Shown piece after piece: positions 25,492 through 32,578 of a stretch of 42,047 nt of DNA. How positions within the stretch are numbered: the first letter of the stretch is position 1; every line of letters begins with the position of its first letter. The notes beneath the pieces are model-generated. The model worked only from the letters and a program-made list of their open reading frames with translations. It was not told the DNA's origin and did not search any database. Origin of the DNA: Planctomycetota bacterium (GTDB lineage: Bacteria > Planctomycetota > JAMOSO01); the NCBI GenBank assembly GCA_027063065.1, contig JAMOSO010000035.1:1-42047 (forward strand). The letters are read 5' to 3'. The position numbers were made by a program, and so were the translations under genes.

Positions 25492-26807
25492 CTCAGGCGT
25501 TTCAAAAAATTTACACCAAACTAGAGAACATCACCAAGGCTACTTGTACCATTAAGGCTGAAGGTGTTGCCAATGAAGAGATGGCATTAGTAGATGGCCG
25601 TCCTGCTCAGGTTGTAAAAATTAATCGTGATATGGTTACGTTGCAAATTTTTCCTGGTACACAGGGTATCGCAACTAACTCTGAAGTTGTCTTCACTGGT
25701 AAGCCACCGTCAATTAAAGTTGGCGATGAATTGCGAGGACGCTTTTTTGATTCTTACGGTAAGCCAATTGATGGTGGTGCAGAAGTTGATGGCGAAGAAG
25801 TGCCAATTGGTGGTCCTTCTGTTAATCCTGTAAGACGTAAACAGCCTTCTGAATTAATTGCCACTGGTATTGCCGGTATTGACTTAAACAATACTTTGGT
25901 GACAGGTCAAAAAATACCTTTCTTTGCCGATCCTGACCAACCATATAATGCGGTAATGGCTGATGTAGCTTTGCGTGCCGATGCCGATATTATCATTTTA
26001 GGTGGAATGGGTATGAGTAATGATGATTACTTATATTTTAAATCGGTATTTGAAAACGCAGGTGCTTTAGATCGTATTATTTGTTATATGAATACAACAG
26101 ATAATCCTCCCGTAGAACGTTTGCTAGTACCAGATAGTTGTTTGACAGCAGCCGAGTATTTTGCTGAAAAGAGAAATATGAAGGTTTTGGTATTATTGAC
26201 AGATATGACATTATATGCCGATGCTTTGTCTATTGTATCTAATCGTATGGATCAAATTCCATCTAAAGATTCAATGCCAGGTTCATTATATTCTGAGTTA
26301 GCTAAGCTTTATGAAAAAGCTGTACAGTTGCCAGATGGTGGTTCTATTACTTTGGTAGCGGTAACTACTTTAAATGGTGGTGATATTACACATGCTATTC
26401 CAGATAATACTGGTTATATTACTGAAGGACAGTTGTTCTTACGCCGTGATACGGAAATCGGCAAGATTATTGTAGATCCTTTCCGTTCATTATCTCGTTT
26501 AAAACAGTTGGTTATTGGCGAGGTAACCCGTGAAGACCATCCACAGGTAATGAATGCTTGTGTTCGTTTATATGCGGATGCTGCCAATGCCAAAACTAAA
26601 TTGGATAATGGTTTTGATTTATCTGATTATGACGAGCGTTGTTTAAAATATGCTAGAGGCTATTCTGAAAAATTACTTGCCATTGATGTGAATGTCGAAA
26701 TCGACAAAATGTTAGACACTGGTTGGGAGCTTTTTGCCGAACACTTTACAGTGGAAGAAGTTGGTATTAAGCACGAATTAGTTGATAAATATTGGAAGAA
26801 AGCCTAA
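25488..26807 (+). CDS. atpB: V-type ATPase regulatory subunit B
   Basis: A 439-residue non-catalytic partner of AtpA in the A3B3 head. It has the V-type B pattern (ELRGRFFDSYGKPIDGG, TGIAGIDLNNTLVTGQKIP, DMTLYADALSIVSNRMDQIPS) but lacks a Walker A lysine motif, as expected for B. The arginine-finger region follows MPGSLYSELAKLYEKA. AGGAGG lies 4-5 bases before the ATG, which overlaps the atpA stop, so A and B are coupled at 1:1. It is slightly short of archaeal B subunits (about 460), as in the chlamydial type. Confidence 0.96.
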   Translation: MTQAFQKIYTKLENITKATCTIKAEGVANEEMALVDGRPAQVVKINRDMVTLQIFPGTQGIATNSEVVFTGKPPSIKVGDELRGRFFDSYGKPIDGGAEVDGEEVPIGGPSVNPVRRKQPSELIATGIAGIDLNNTLVTGQKIPFFADPDQPYNAVMADVALRADADIIILGGMGMSNDDYLYFKSVFENAGALDRIICYMNTTDNPPVERLLVPDSCLTAAEYFAEKRNMKVLVLLTDMTLYADALSIVSNRMDQIPSKDSMPGSLYSELAKLYEKAVQLPDGGSITLVAVTTLNGGDITHAIPDNTGYITEGQLFLRRDTEIGKIIVDPFRSLSRLKQLVIGEVTREDHPQVMNACVRLYADAANAKTKLDNGFDLSDYDERCLKYARGYSEKLLAIDVNVEIDKMLDTGWELFAEHFTVEEVGIKHELVDKYWKKA

Positions 26808-26809
26808 TA

Positions 26810-27415
26810 ATGGCAATTAAATTTCAGTTCAATAAAACTTCTATGCAACAACTTTCTAAGGATTTAAAAATCCGTGAGAAAGCTTTGCCAACCTTGCAAG
26901 CCAAGGAGGCGGCTTTGCGTTTAGAAGTCAAAAAGGCCCGTGCTACAATGCAGGGGTTTGAGCAGGAGCTGGAAACGTATAAATTACAAGCTGAAACTTT
27001 TATAACTTTATGGGGAGAATTTCCAGAAGGGTTAATTAAAGTCAGTGATATAAAACTTAATTGGCGAAAACTTGCTGGCGTGCATATACCACGCTTGGAT
27101 GCTTTGAGCTTTGAATTAGGTGATATTTATTTGCATGCTGCACCTGCTTGGTTAGGTCAAGGTGTAGTTGTGATGCAGAAGCAACTTGAGATATCTACCA
27201 AAATCAAAATAGCGCAAGAAGCATTAGAGCGTTTAGAGTATGCCCGCAAGAAAACAACCCAAAAAGTTAATTTGTACGATAAGGTTCAAATTCCAGAATA
27301 CAAAGAGATTTTATTAAAAATTAAGCGTTATATGGAAGATGAAGAAAATCTAGCAAAATCATCACAGAAAATTCTGAAACAGCGTTTAGCTGCTATTGAG
27401 GAGGAGGCCGCATGA
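26810..27415 (+). CDS. atpD: V-type ATPase subunit D (central rotor shaft)
   Basis: A 201-residue protein. It is almost entirely two long antiparallel helices (residues 5-65 and 130-195) that form the rotating shaft inside the A3B3 ring. The N-terminal FQFNKTSMQQLSKDLKIREK and the C-terminal KVNLYDKVQIPEYKEILLKIKRYMEDEE are D-subunit blocks. The frame opens at a TTG (26792), inside atpB, but ATG 26810, 2 bases after the atpB stop, matches the family start. It overlaps atpI by 4 bases. Subunit F, which normally caps D, is not encoded in the cluster. Confidence 0.94.
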   Translation: MAIKFQFNKTSMQQLSKDLKIREKALPTLQAKEAALRLEVKKARATMQGFEQELETYKLQAETFITLWGEFPEGLIKVSDIKLNWRKLAGVHIPRLDALSFELGDIYLHAAPAWLGQGVVVMQKQLEISTKIKIAQEALERLEYARKKTTQKVNLYDKVQIPEYKEILLKIKRYMEDEENLAKSSQKILKQRLAAIEEEAA

Positions 27416-29268
27416 TTATTCCAGTAAAAAAGATTGACATTCTTTTACATGAATCAAATCGTGATGTTTTTCTTGATGGTTTGCAAGAAGTTGGTGTAGT
27501 TGATATTAATATTGCTACATTGGATGTAACCGAAGAGTTAAAAGACTCTTTGGATGAACTTGCTCAAGTAGAAGATATCATCAAAAAATTAAAGCCAGTT
27601 GAAAATGCTCAGCCATTATCTTCGGCTTCTGAGGTTGTGGTTAAAGCAGTTGCCATTGAGGCAGAGCTGGAAACTATTGCGGAAGATGAAGAAAAAACCA
27701 AGCAATTAATTAGTCAGTTGCAACCATGGGGTAATTTTGATCCAAAAATTATACAGTCTCTTGCGCAAGCAGGTTATCCATGTAGATTTTGGTCAATCAA
27801 TGCAAAGAATTACGTGCCTAGTTCGGGTGTATTTCAAATAGCATCTTCTGGATCAAGTTTATTGTTGTTTTCAGTCGGTAAAGATAGTATTGCTGAAAAT
27901 GCAGATGAATTGCATTTGGAATTACACTCTATTGATGAATTGCAATCTAAATTGCAAAATTTAAATTTGCGAAAAACAACTTTAGAAAATGATTATGCAT
28001 CATTGGGTGCAAATTTGGATGCGTTATGTAACTTGCGTGATGAAATGCAAAAGAAATTGGATTTGGGTAAGGCTAAATTGATAGCACAAAAACCAATAGC
28101 AGGCTCTTTACTGCATTATGCAGGTTGGATTCCAGAATCCAAACAAGAGGCAGTGCAAAAGTATTTAGATAAAGCCAAGGCTGTATATTTTTTCTCAGAG
28201 CCAAAAGAGGAAGAATCCGTGCCAGTAGCTTTAAAAAATGGAGCATTTGCTAAGCTTTTTGAACCAGTTACAAAAATATTTGCTTTACCTGATTATGCGG
28301 AAATTGACCCAACACCGTTTTTTGCTCCATTTTTTGCATTTTTCTTTGGAATGTGCTTAGGTGATACAGGCTACGGGGCTTTATTGGTTATTATTGGTGT
28401 TGTGGCATTGATGAAGGTTTCGCAAGAAAATCGCGGTATACCACTTTTGATAACAGTATTGGGCACGTCTACATTTGTAGCGGGTATATTTTTAAATACT
28501 TTTTTTGGTATGGCAATTTTTACATTTCCAGGCGTAAAAGATGCTATTTTTGATACTGCAAGCCCAATTGCATTTTTGGCTACCGTGAGTGAAAACGGCC
28601 AAACATCATTTCCGGCTATGCCTTTTGCAATGTATTTAGGTGTCATACAGGTTATTTTAGGTATTTTACTGAAATCATTTATTAAATTTCGTAATAATGG
28701 ATTGGCTTATGCTTTACAACCAATAGCAAGTGCAATTATTATAGTTGGCGTAGCTTTGGTTATGATAAAAATCAATTTTATCAGTCTAGGTGAATTTAGC
28801 ATTGGCGGTTTACATATAGGCGCTACTTTAGCTGCGTTACCTGCGGTGGTTGGTAATGGTATTACATTGGCTGGAGTTTTATTATTGCTATTTGTAAATA
28901 GTCCAGAAAAACCAATTTATATGCGACCTTTACTAGGTTTGTGGGAGATATATACTTTTTCCACGGGATTAATGGGTGATATATTATCTTATTTGCGTTT
29001 GTTTGCCTTGGGTTTAGCGGGCGGACTTTTAGGTAATGCTTTTAATGGTATAGCATTAATGTTTATTACTAATGCCGATGGTACGACAAATTGGTCAACG
29101 CCGATGGTATTGGTTGCGGCATTAGTATTTATCATAGGGCATGGAATTAACTTTTGTTTGTCGGGGCTAGGTGCGTTTGTGCATCCTTTGCGTTTGACTT
29201 TTGTAGAATTTTATAAAAATTTAGAATTTAAGGGCGGGGCAAGAGCGTTCTCCCCATTTAAAAAATAA
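27412..29268 (+). CDS. atpI: V-type ATPase subunit I (membrane stator, a-subunit)
   Basis: A 618-residue membrane subunit. The N-terminal 280 residues are cytoplasmic and coiled-coil, binding the peripheral stalk. The C-terminal half has 7-8 membrane helices. It shows the conserved DPTPFFAPFFAFFFGMCLGDTGYGA entry helix (given here in pieces: DPTPFFAPFF, then GMCLGDTGYG), the DILSYLRLFALGLAGG helix with the essential Arg that faces the K-ring carboxylates, and GHGINFCLSGLGAFVHPLRL. It provides the two ion half-channels. GAGGAGG lies just before the ATG, which overlaps atpD. The final PFKK is typical. Confidence 0.95.
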   Translation: MIIPVKKIDILLHESNRDVFLDGLQEVGVVDINIATLDVTEELKDSLDELAQVEDIIKKLKPVENAQPLSSASEVVVKAVAIEAELETIAEDEEKTKQLISQLQPWGNFDPKIIQSLAQAGYPCRFWSINAKNYVPSSGVFQIASSGSSLLLFSVGKDSIAENADELHLELHSIDELQSKLQNLNLRKTTLENDYASLGANLDALCNLRDEMQKKLDLGKAKLIAQKPIAGSLLHYAGWIPESKQEAVQKYLDKAKAVYFFSEPKEEESVPVALKNGAFAKLFEPVTKIFALPDYAEIDPTPFFAPFFAFFFGMCLGDTGYGALLVIIGVVALMKVSQENRGIPLLITVLGTSTFVAGIFLNTFFGMAIFTFPGVKDAIFDTASPIAFLATVSENGQTSFPAMPFAMYLGVIQVILGILLKSFIKFRNNGLAYALQPIASAIIIVGVALVMIKINFISLGEFSIGGLHIGATLAALPAVVGNGITLAGVLLLLFVNSPEKPIYMRPLLGLWEIYTFSTGLMGDILSYLRLFALGLAGGLLGNAFNGIALMFITNADGTTNWSTPMVLVAALVFIIGHGINFCLSGLGAFVHPLRLTFVEFYKNLEFKGGARAFSPFKK

Positions 29269-29286
29269 TTAAAAAGGAGCTTAACA

Positions 29287-29754
29287 ATGGAAACAACAGG
29301 ACAGATTTTAGCAATGATTGGCTTAGGTCTAATGATTGGTCTATCAGGGGCTGGTTCAGCTATCGGTACAGCTATTGGTGGTAGTGCGGTGGTTGGTATG
29401 CTTAAAAAGAAACCAGACGGTTTTGGTAATGGTATGGTATTAGCCGCTTTGCCAGCTACACAGGGACTATACGGCTTTGTTGGTTTTATCATGTATAATG
29501 GTGCTTTGGCAAGCATCGGTGAAAAAATGACAACTTTACAAGGTTCAGTTGTTTTAGGTGCTGGTTTGGCCTTAGGTTTAGCTGCTTTAGTATCGGCTAT
29601 TCAGCAAGGTAAAGTATGTGCTAATGGTATTTCTGCTATTGGTAGCGGTCATAATGTATTTGGTAACACAATGATTTTGGCGGCCTTCCCAGAATTTTAT
29701 GCTATTTTGGCATTGGTTGCAGCTATTTTAATGCAAAGTTTATTAGGTGCATAA
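29287..29754 (+). CDS. atpK: V-type ATPase subunit K (ion-binding ring, double hairpin, Na+-type)
   Basis: A 155-residue proteolipid with four membrane helices, i.e. two fused hairpins. Only the second hairpin has the ion carboxylate, Glu136 in AAFPEFYAIL; the first has Gln59 in ALPATQGLYGF. Leu55, Thr58, Gln59, Gln107 (IQQGKV) and Glu136 correspond one for one to the Na+ ligands Leu61, Thr64, Gln65, Gln110 and Glu139 of Enterococcus hirae NtpK. This predicts a Na+-translocating ring with one ion site per subunit. AAAAAGGAG lies before the ATG, 18 bases after atpI. A terminator follows at 29781. Confidence 0.95.
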   Translation: METTGQILAMIGLGLMIGLSGAGSAIGTAIGGSAVVGMLKKKPDGFGNGMVLAALPATQGLYGFVGFIMYNGALASIGEKMTTLQGSVVLGAGLALGLAALVSAIQQGKVCANGISAIGSGHNVFGNTMILAAFPEFYAILALVAAILMQSLLGA

Positions 29755-29780
29755 TTGCTAAAAGTACTTTATATTTAATC

Positions 29781-29811
29781 AAAAGCCTCAGATTTTTCTG
29801 GGGCTTTTTTA
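29781..29811 (+). terminator. Intrinsic terminator of the V-ATPase operon
   Basis: AAAAGCCTCAG (29781-29791) pairs with CTGGGGCTTTT (29798-29808), one T-G wobble, loop of 6 bases, then a T-run to 29810. An A-rich left flank could let it also stop the convergent rhomboid-like transcript. Confidence 0.88.
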
Positions 29812-29835
29812 ATGCTCAATTGAAATATACAAGCC

Positions 29836-30699
29836 TTATTCTTTTATGATTTTTTCAATTTGAGCTAGCGCATTACGTTTTAAACATATTTTAAAACCAT
29901 CACAATTTATGCAACGTGCTAAATTGCTATCAAATGAAAATGGCGCACATAAATCACCGTCAAAATGAGTATCAGCATCTAAGTTGTTAATTATATTTAA
30001 CTCATTTGGATTAATTTGCCCATCTCTTTCAACGTTGTTGATAATCTGTTGGGTTTGTTGTACTGATGTAATTTTATTTTTTACTTCTTTAGATTGTTTT
30101 TTTGGTATTTTAGGTGTCAGTTTTTTATATGGATTATCCCAGCCGTATTTTAGACCTAATTTCCATAAGCCAACACCAGATAATAATCCCACCATAGCAC
30201 CTGCACCAGTAACAATGCCCATAGATGCAAAGCCTAACAAATACATAGCTGTGGAAAATATGGCTAAATATTTAATTTTTACTGGAATTACAAAAAACAA
30301 GTAAATTTGACTTTGCGGAAATGTAAACCCATGAATTAAAAAAAAGCTCAGTGAAACAAAAGCTCCCGTATATAATGGTATGCCAAAAATAGTGGCAGTT
30401 AAACCACCTAAAATGGTGGAACCCCAAAATACTATTGAAAAAAAGCGTCTTCCCCACATGGCTTCTAGTGGACTACAAATAAAAACAGCTACTAAAGCTT
30501 TAAAAAACAAACTTATCATTCCGCCTTGGTGTAAAAACACATAGGTAAAAATACGCCAAAGTTGCCCTTTTAATACTAATGATGGATATAGCACGGTATA
30601 ACTGCTAAAAGTATGTCCTTGGGGACTAGCTTGTATAAAAGCAATGCCAACATAAAGCGTAGCCAAGATATATGAAAGTGGTATTTTATTTTGATGCAT
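29836..30699 (-). CDS. Rhomboid-fold membrane protein lacking catalytic motifs, with Cys-rich tail
   Basis: A 287-residue protein. Six or so membrane helices (about 8-180) resemble rhomboids: KGQLWRIFTYVFLHQGG is the L1/WR-type region, followed by EAMWGRRFF and an IYLFFVIPVKIKYLAI block. The position of the catalytic GxSG reads TGAFVSLS and the position of the HxxG helix reads GAGAMVGLLSG, so the Ser-His dyad appears to be lost, as in iRhom/derlin-type pseudoproteases. After a Lys/Gln-rich linker, the tail ends in C-x12-C-x2-C-x5-C (codons at about 29952-29884), a possible metal site. The frame is open to a TTG at 30795, but the extra residues look non-coding. ATG 30699 has no Shine-Dalgarno sequence; TATAAT lies 6 bases upstream. 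Confidence 0.7.
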   Translation of the reverse strand: MHQNKIPLSYILATLYVGIAFIQASPQGHTFSSYTVLYPSLVLKGQLWRIFTYVFLHQGGMISLFFKALVAVFICSPLEAMWGRRFFSIVFWGSTILGGLTATIFGIPLYTGAFVSLSFFLIHGFTFPQSQIYLFFVIPVKIKYLAIFSTAMYLLGFASMGIVTGAGAMVGLLSGVGLWKLGLKYGWDNPYKKLTPKIPKKQSKEVKNKITSVQQTQQIINNVERDGQINPNELNIINNLDADTHFDGDLCAPFSFDSNLARCINCDGFKICLKRNALAQIEKIIKE

Positions 30700-30705
30700 A
30701 CAATT

Positions 30706-30711
30706 ATTATA
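30706..30711 (-). promoter_or_regulatory. -10 element abutting the rhomboid-like gene start
   Basis: Minus-strand TATAAT (30711 to 30706) ends 6 bases before the ATG at 30699. The expected transcription start, about 7 bases past the -10, is the A of the ATG. A weak -35 (TATTCA, 30733-30728) is 16 bp upstream. Suggests a leaderless transcript. Confidence 0.4.
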
Positions 30712-30864
30712 ACGAAAATAAATTATATGAATATAAGCGATTACCAAATAATTAGAATATTGCGTAGTTTTATTTGTTTGAAGAATAAATACCAAATTTT
30801 TGAAAAGCTTGTAATTTTATAATATTTCTTCAAAATAAAATAATTCAATATATAAAGGATAAAT

Positions 30865-31089
30865 ATGGTATTAATTTTAGTTTCAATTGCCCTTATGGGG
30901 GTTTTTATTTCGTTTCTGTATATTTATATCAAGAATAAAGAATCTGCCGATCAGTCATGCGGTATGGAAACAGGTAAGTATAAAATTGATTGTTTTTGCT
31001 CTCATGATAAAGCTGAGTTATGCGAAGAAAAAAGTGGTGATGAATTGTTGAAAATTCAAAAATTAACAGCTTTAGACCGCGATATATAG
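30865..31089 (+). CDS. nqrM: NqrM-like Na+-NQR maturation protein (DUF539)
   Basis: A 74-residue protein: one N-terminal membrane helix (about 2-22), a short basic stretch (KNK), then four cysteines at 32, 43, 45 and 53 in the order SCG...CFC...C. This layout and the SCG motif match NqrM (formerly DUF539), a small membrane protein required for maturation of Na+-NQR, probably delivering the iron held between NqrD and NqrE. In Vibrio nqrM follows nqrF/apbE; here it precedes nqrA by 121 bases. AAAGGA lies 5 bases before the ATG. The second glycine of the usual CGG is Met here. TATAAT at 30818-30823 could be its -10, but no convincing -35 pairs with it. Confidence 0.72.
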   Translation: MVLILVSIALMGVFISFLYIYIKNKESADQSCGMETGKYKIDCFCSHDKAELCEEKSGDELLKIQKLTALDRDI

Positions 31090-31163
31090 TGTTTAGGTCG
31101 TAACTAATAGTGTAAATAAAATCTGCTGTGATTTTTTTCACTATATGAGCTGTGAAAAGTTTC

Positions 31164-31193
31164 TTAAAACCGCTTGTTTTAGCTGTTAAAACC
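31164..31193. repeat. Direct repeats spanning the nqr promoter
   Basis: TTAAAACC occurs at 31164-31171 and 31186-31193, 22 bp apart (about two helical turns, the same DNA face). The first copy is just upstream of the -35 and the second lies inside the spacer. GCTGTGA also recurs at 31125 and 31149. The arrangement is typical of a repressor or activator site. Confidence 0.5.
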
Positions 31194-31201
31194 AGTATAG
31201 T
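31174..31201 (+). promoter_or_regulatory. Promoter of nqrABCDEF, immediately before the start codon
   Basis: TTGTTT (31174-31179), a 16-bp spacer and TATAGT (31196-31201). Only 9 bases separate the -10 from the nqrA ATG at 31211, so transcription should start at 31207-31211. Confidence 0.6.
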
Positions 31202-31210
31202 CTGCCACTT

Positions 31211-32575
31211 ATGTCAGATATAAAACTGAAGAAAGGCTATGACATCAAGCTAGAAGGCGAGGCTCCAAGTGAGTTTATTAGCTGTGATGCGCCGAAGAAA
31301 TTCGCCATCAAACCTACGGATTTTCCAGGTTTGAAACCGAAACTCCTTGTCGCCGTTGGTGATGAGGTGTTGATCGGCTCCCCTCTGTTTCATGAAAAAG
31401 GCAACGAAGATTTACTTTTTACCTCCCCTGTGGCGGGTAAAGTGATTGCCGTGAACCGTGGTGCTCGTCGTAAGATTTTGAGCATTGTGGTCGAAGACAA
31501 CGGCAGTGGGGAACGACACGAACTAAAGAGTCTGCAAAAAGATGTAGATGCTATGGGTTCTAAGGAAGTATTAGCAGCTATTATGGAAAGTGGTCTCTTG
31601 CCTATGATTAAGCGTCGACCTTTTGCCAGGATTGCTAATCCTGATAAATTGCCACGCGATATTTTTATTACTGCGCTTAATACAGCACCTCTTGCACCTA
31701 AAACGTCATTGTTGGCAAACAATAATGAAGAGGCTATGATTGCGGGTATTAATGCTTTGGCAAAATTGACGCAGGGCAGAGTACATATCACATTTGCAAA
31801 AGCGGATGCAGGTATGGGCGAAGTAATTAAAGACGCCAATTGTTTAGTGCATACGGTTAGTGGCGTGCATCCTGCGGGTAATGTCGGTGTGCATATTCAT
31901 CATATTGCTCCAATAAAAGATCGCAATGATGTTGTGTGGACATTAGATTTGCAGGCTTTGATTTTTATCGGTCGTTTATTTCAAACGGGTAAATTAGATT
32001 TAAGCACTATTGTGGCAGTAGCTGGTTCAGCGGCCATTAAACGCGGTTATGTTAAAACTACTGTTGGCGCTTCAATTGATGCTATTGTTGGCACTAAGTA
32101 TGATGAAACTGTGCGTATTATTTCTGGTGATGTTTTAACAGGCACTCAAGAAAGTATGGACGGTTTTGTTGGTATTACAGATAATTTGGTAACTATTATC
32201 CCAGAAGCCGTTGAACCAAATTTTTTTATGACTAAAGGTTGGGCTAGCCCAGGTTTTGGTGCAGAAAGCTTTTGGCGTATTTTTGCTGGTAAATTTTTAA
32301 AACCATCAAAAGGATATGTAAAAGATACTCGCTTAGGCGGTGGAGCACGTAATTTTGTTGCGACAGGCGTATATGATCAAGTATTGCCTATGGATTTATA
32401 TCCAGCATTTTTAACTAAATCCATTATATATCGCGATATTGAAGAAATGGAAGGCTTAGGCATTTATGAAGTTGCCGAAGAAGATTTTGCTTTATGCGAA
32501 TATATCTGCCCTTCTAAAGTTGAATTTCAAACCATCCTACGCGATGGTCTTACCTATGTTGAGACAGAGGGTTAA
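31211..32575 (+). CDS. nqrA: Na+-NQR subunit A
   Basis: A 454-residue peripheral subunit of the Na+-translocating NADH:quinone oxidoreductase, close to the Vibrio length (446). It begins IKLKKGYDIKLEGEA like other NqrA (IKKGLDLPI...), then KPTDFPGLKPKLLVAVGDEV, and later GVHPAGNVGVHIHHI, PSKGYVKDTR and a C-terminal LCEYICPSKVEFQ. NqrA takes part in quinone binding. The ATG fits the family start exactly, yet no Shine-Dalgarno sequence precedes it and the promoter is only 9 bases upstream. The first 350 bases are near 48% G+C by count, against about 37% from 31620 on, an abrupt internal shift. Confidence 0.95.
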   Translation: MSDIKLKKGYDIKLEGEAPSEFISCDAPKKFAIKPTDFPGLKPKLLVAVGDEVLIGSPLFHEKGNEDLLFTSPVAGKVIAVNRGARRKILSIVVEDNGSGERHELKSLQKDVDAMGSKEVLAAIMESGLLPMIKRRPFARIANPDKLPRDIFITALNTAPLAPKTSLLANNNEEAMIAGINALAKLTQGRVHITFAKADAGMGEVIKDANCLVHTVSGVHPAGNVGVHIHHIAPIKDRNDVVWTLDLQALIFIGRLFQTGKLDLSTIVAVAGSAAIKRGYVKTTVGASIDAIVGTKYDETVRIISGDVLTGTQESMDGFVGITDNLVTIIPEAVEPNFFMTKGWASPGFGAESFWRIFAGKFLKPSKGYVKDTRLGGGARNFVATGVYDQVLPMDLYPAFLTKSIIYRDIEEMEGLGIYEVAEEDFALCEYICPSKVEFQTILRDGLTYVETEG

Positions 32576-32578
32576 CCA

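Noticed and set aside
30700-30795. N-terminal extension of the rhomboid-like protein to a TTG
   Set aside because: Translated residues are AT-driven (Tyr/Ile/Asn) without rhomboid similarity; the region is better read as promoter.
31090-31210. Riboswitch ahead of nqrA
   Set aside because: The predicted transcript starts within a few bases of the ATG, leaving no leader; only direct repeats are visible.
31390-31839. 149-codon minus-strand frame inside nqrA
   Set aside because: Antisense shadow in the G+C-richer part of nqrA; no homology recognisable.
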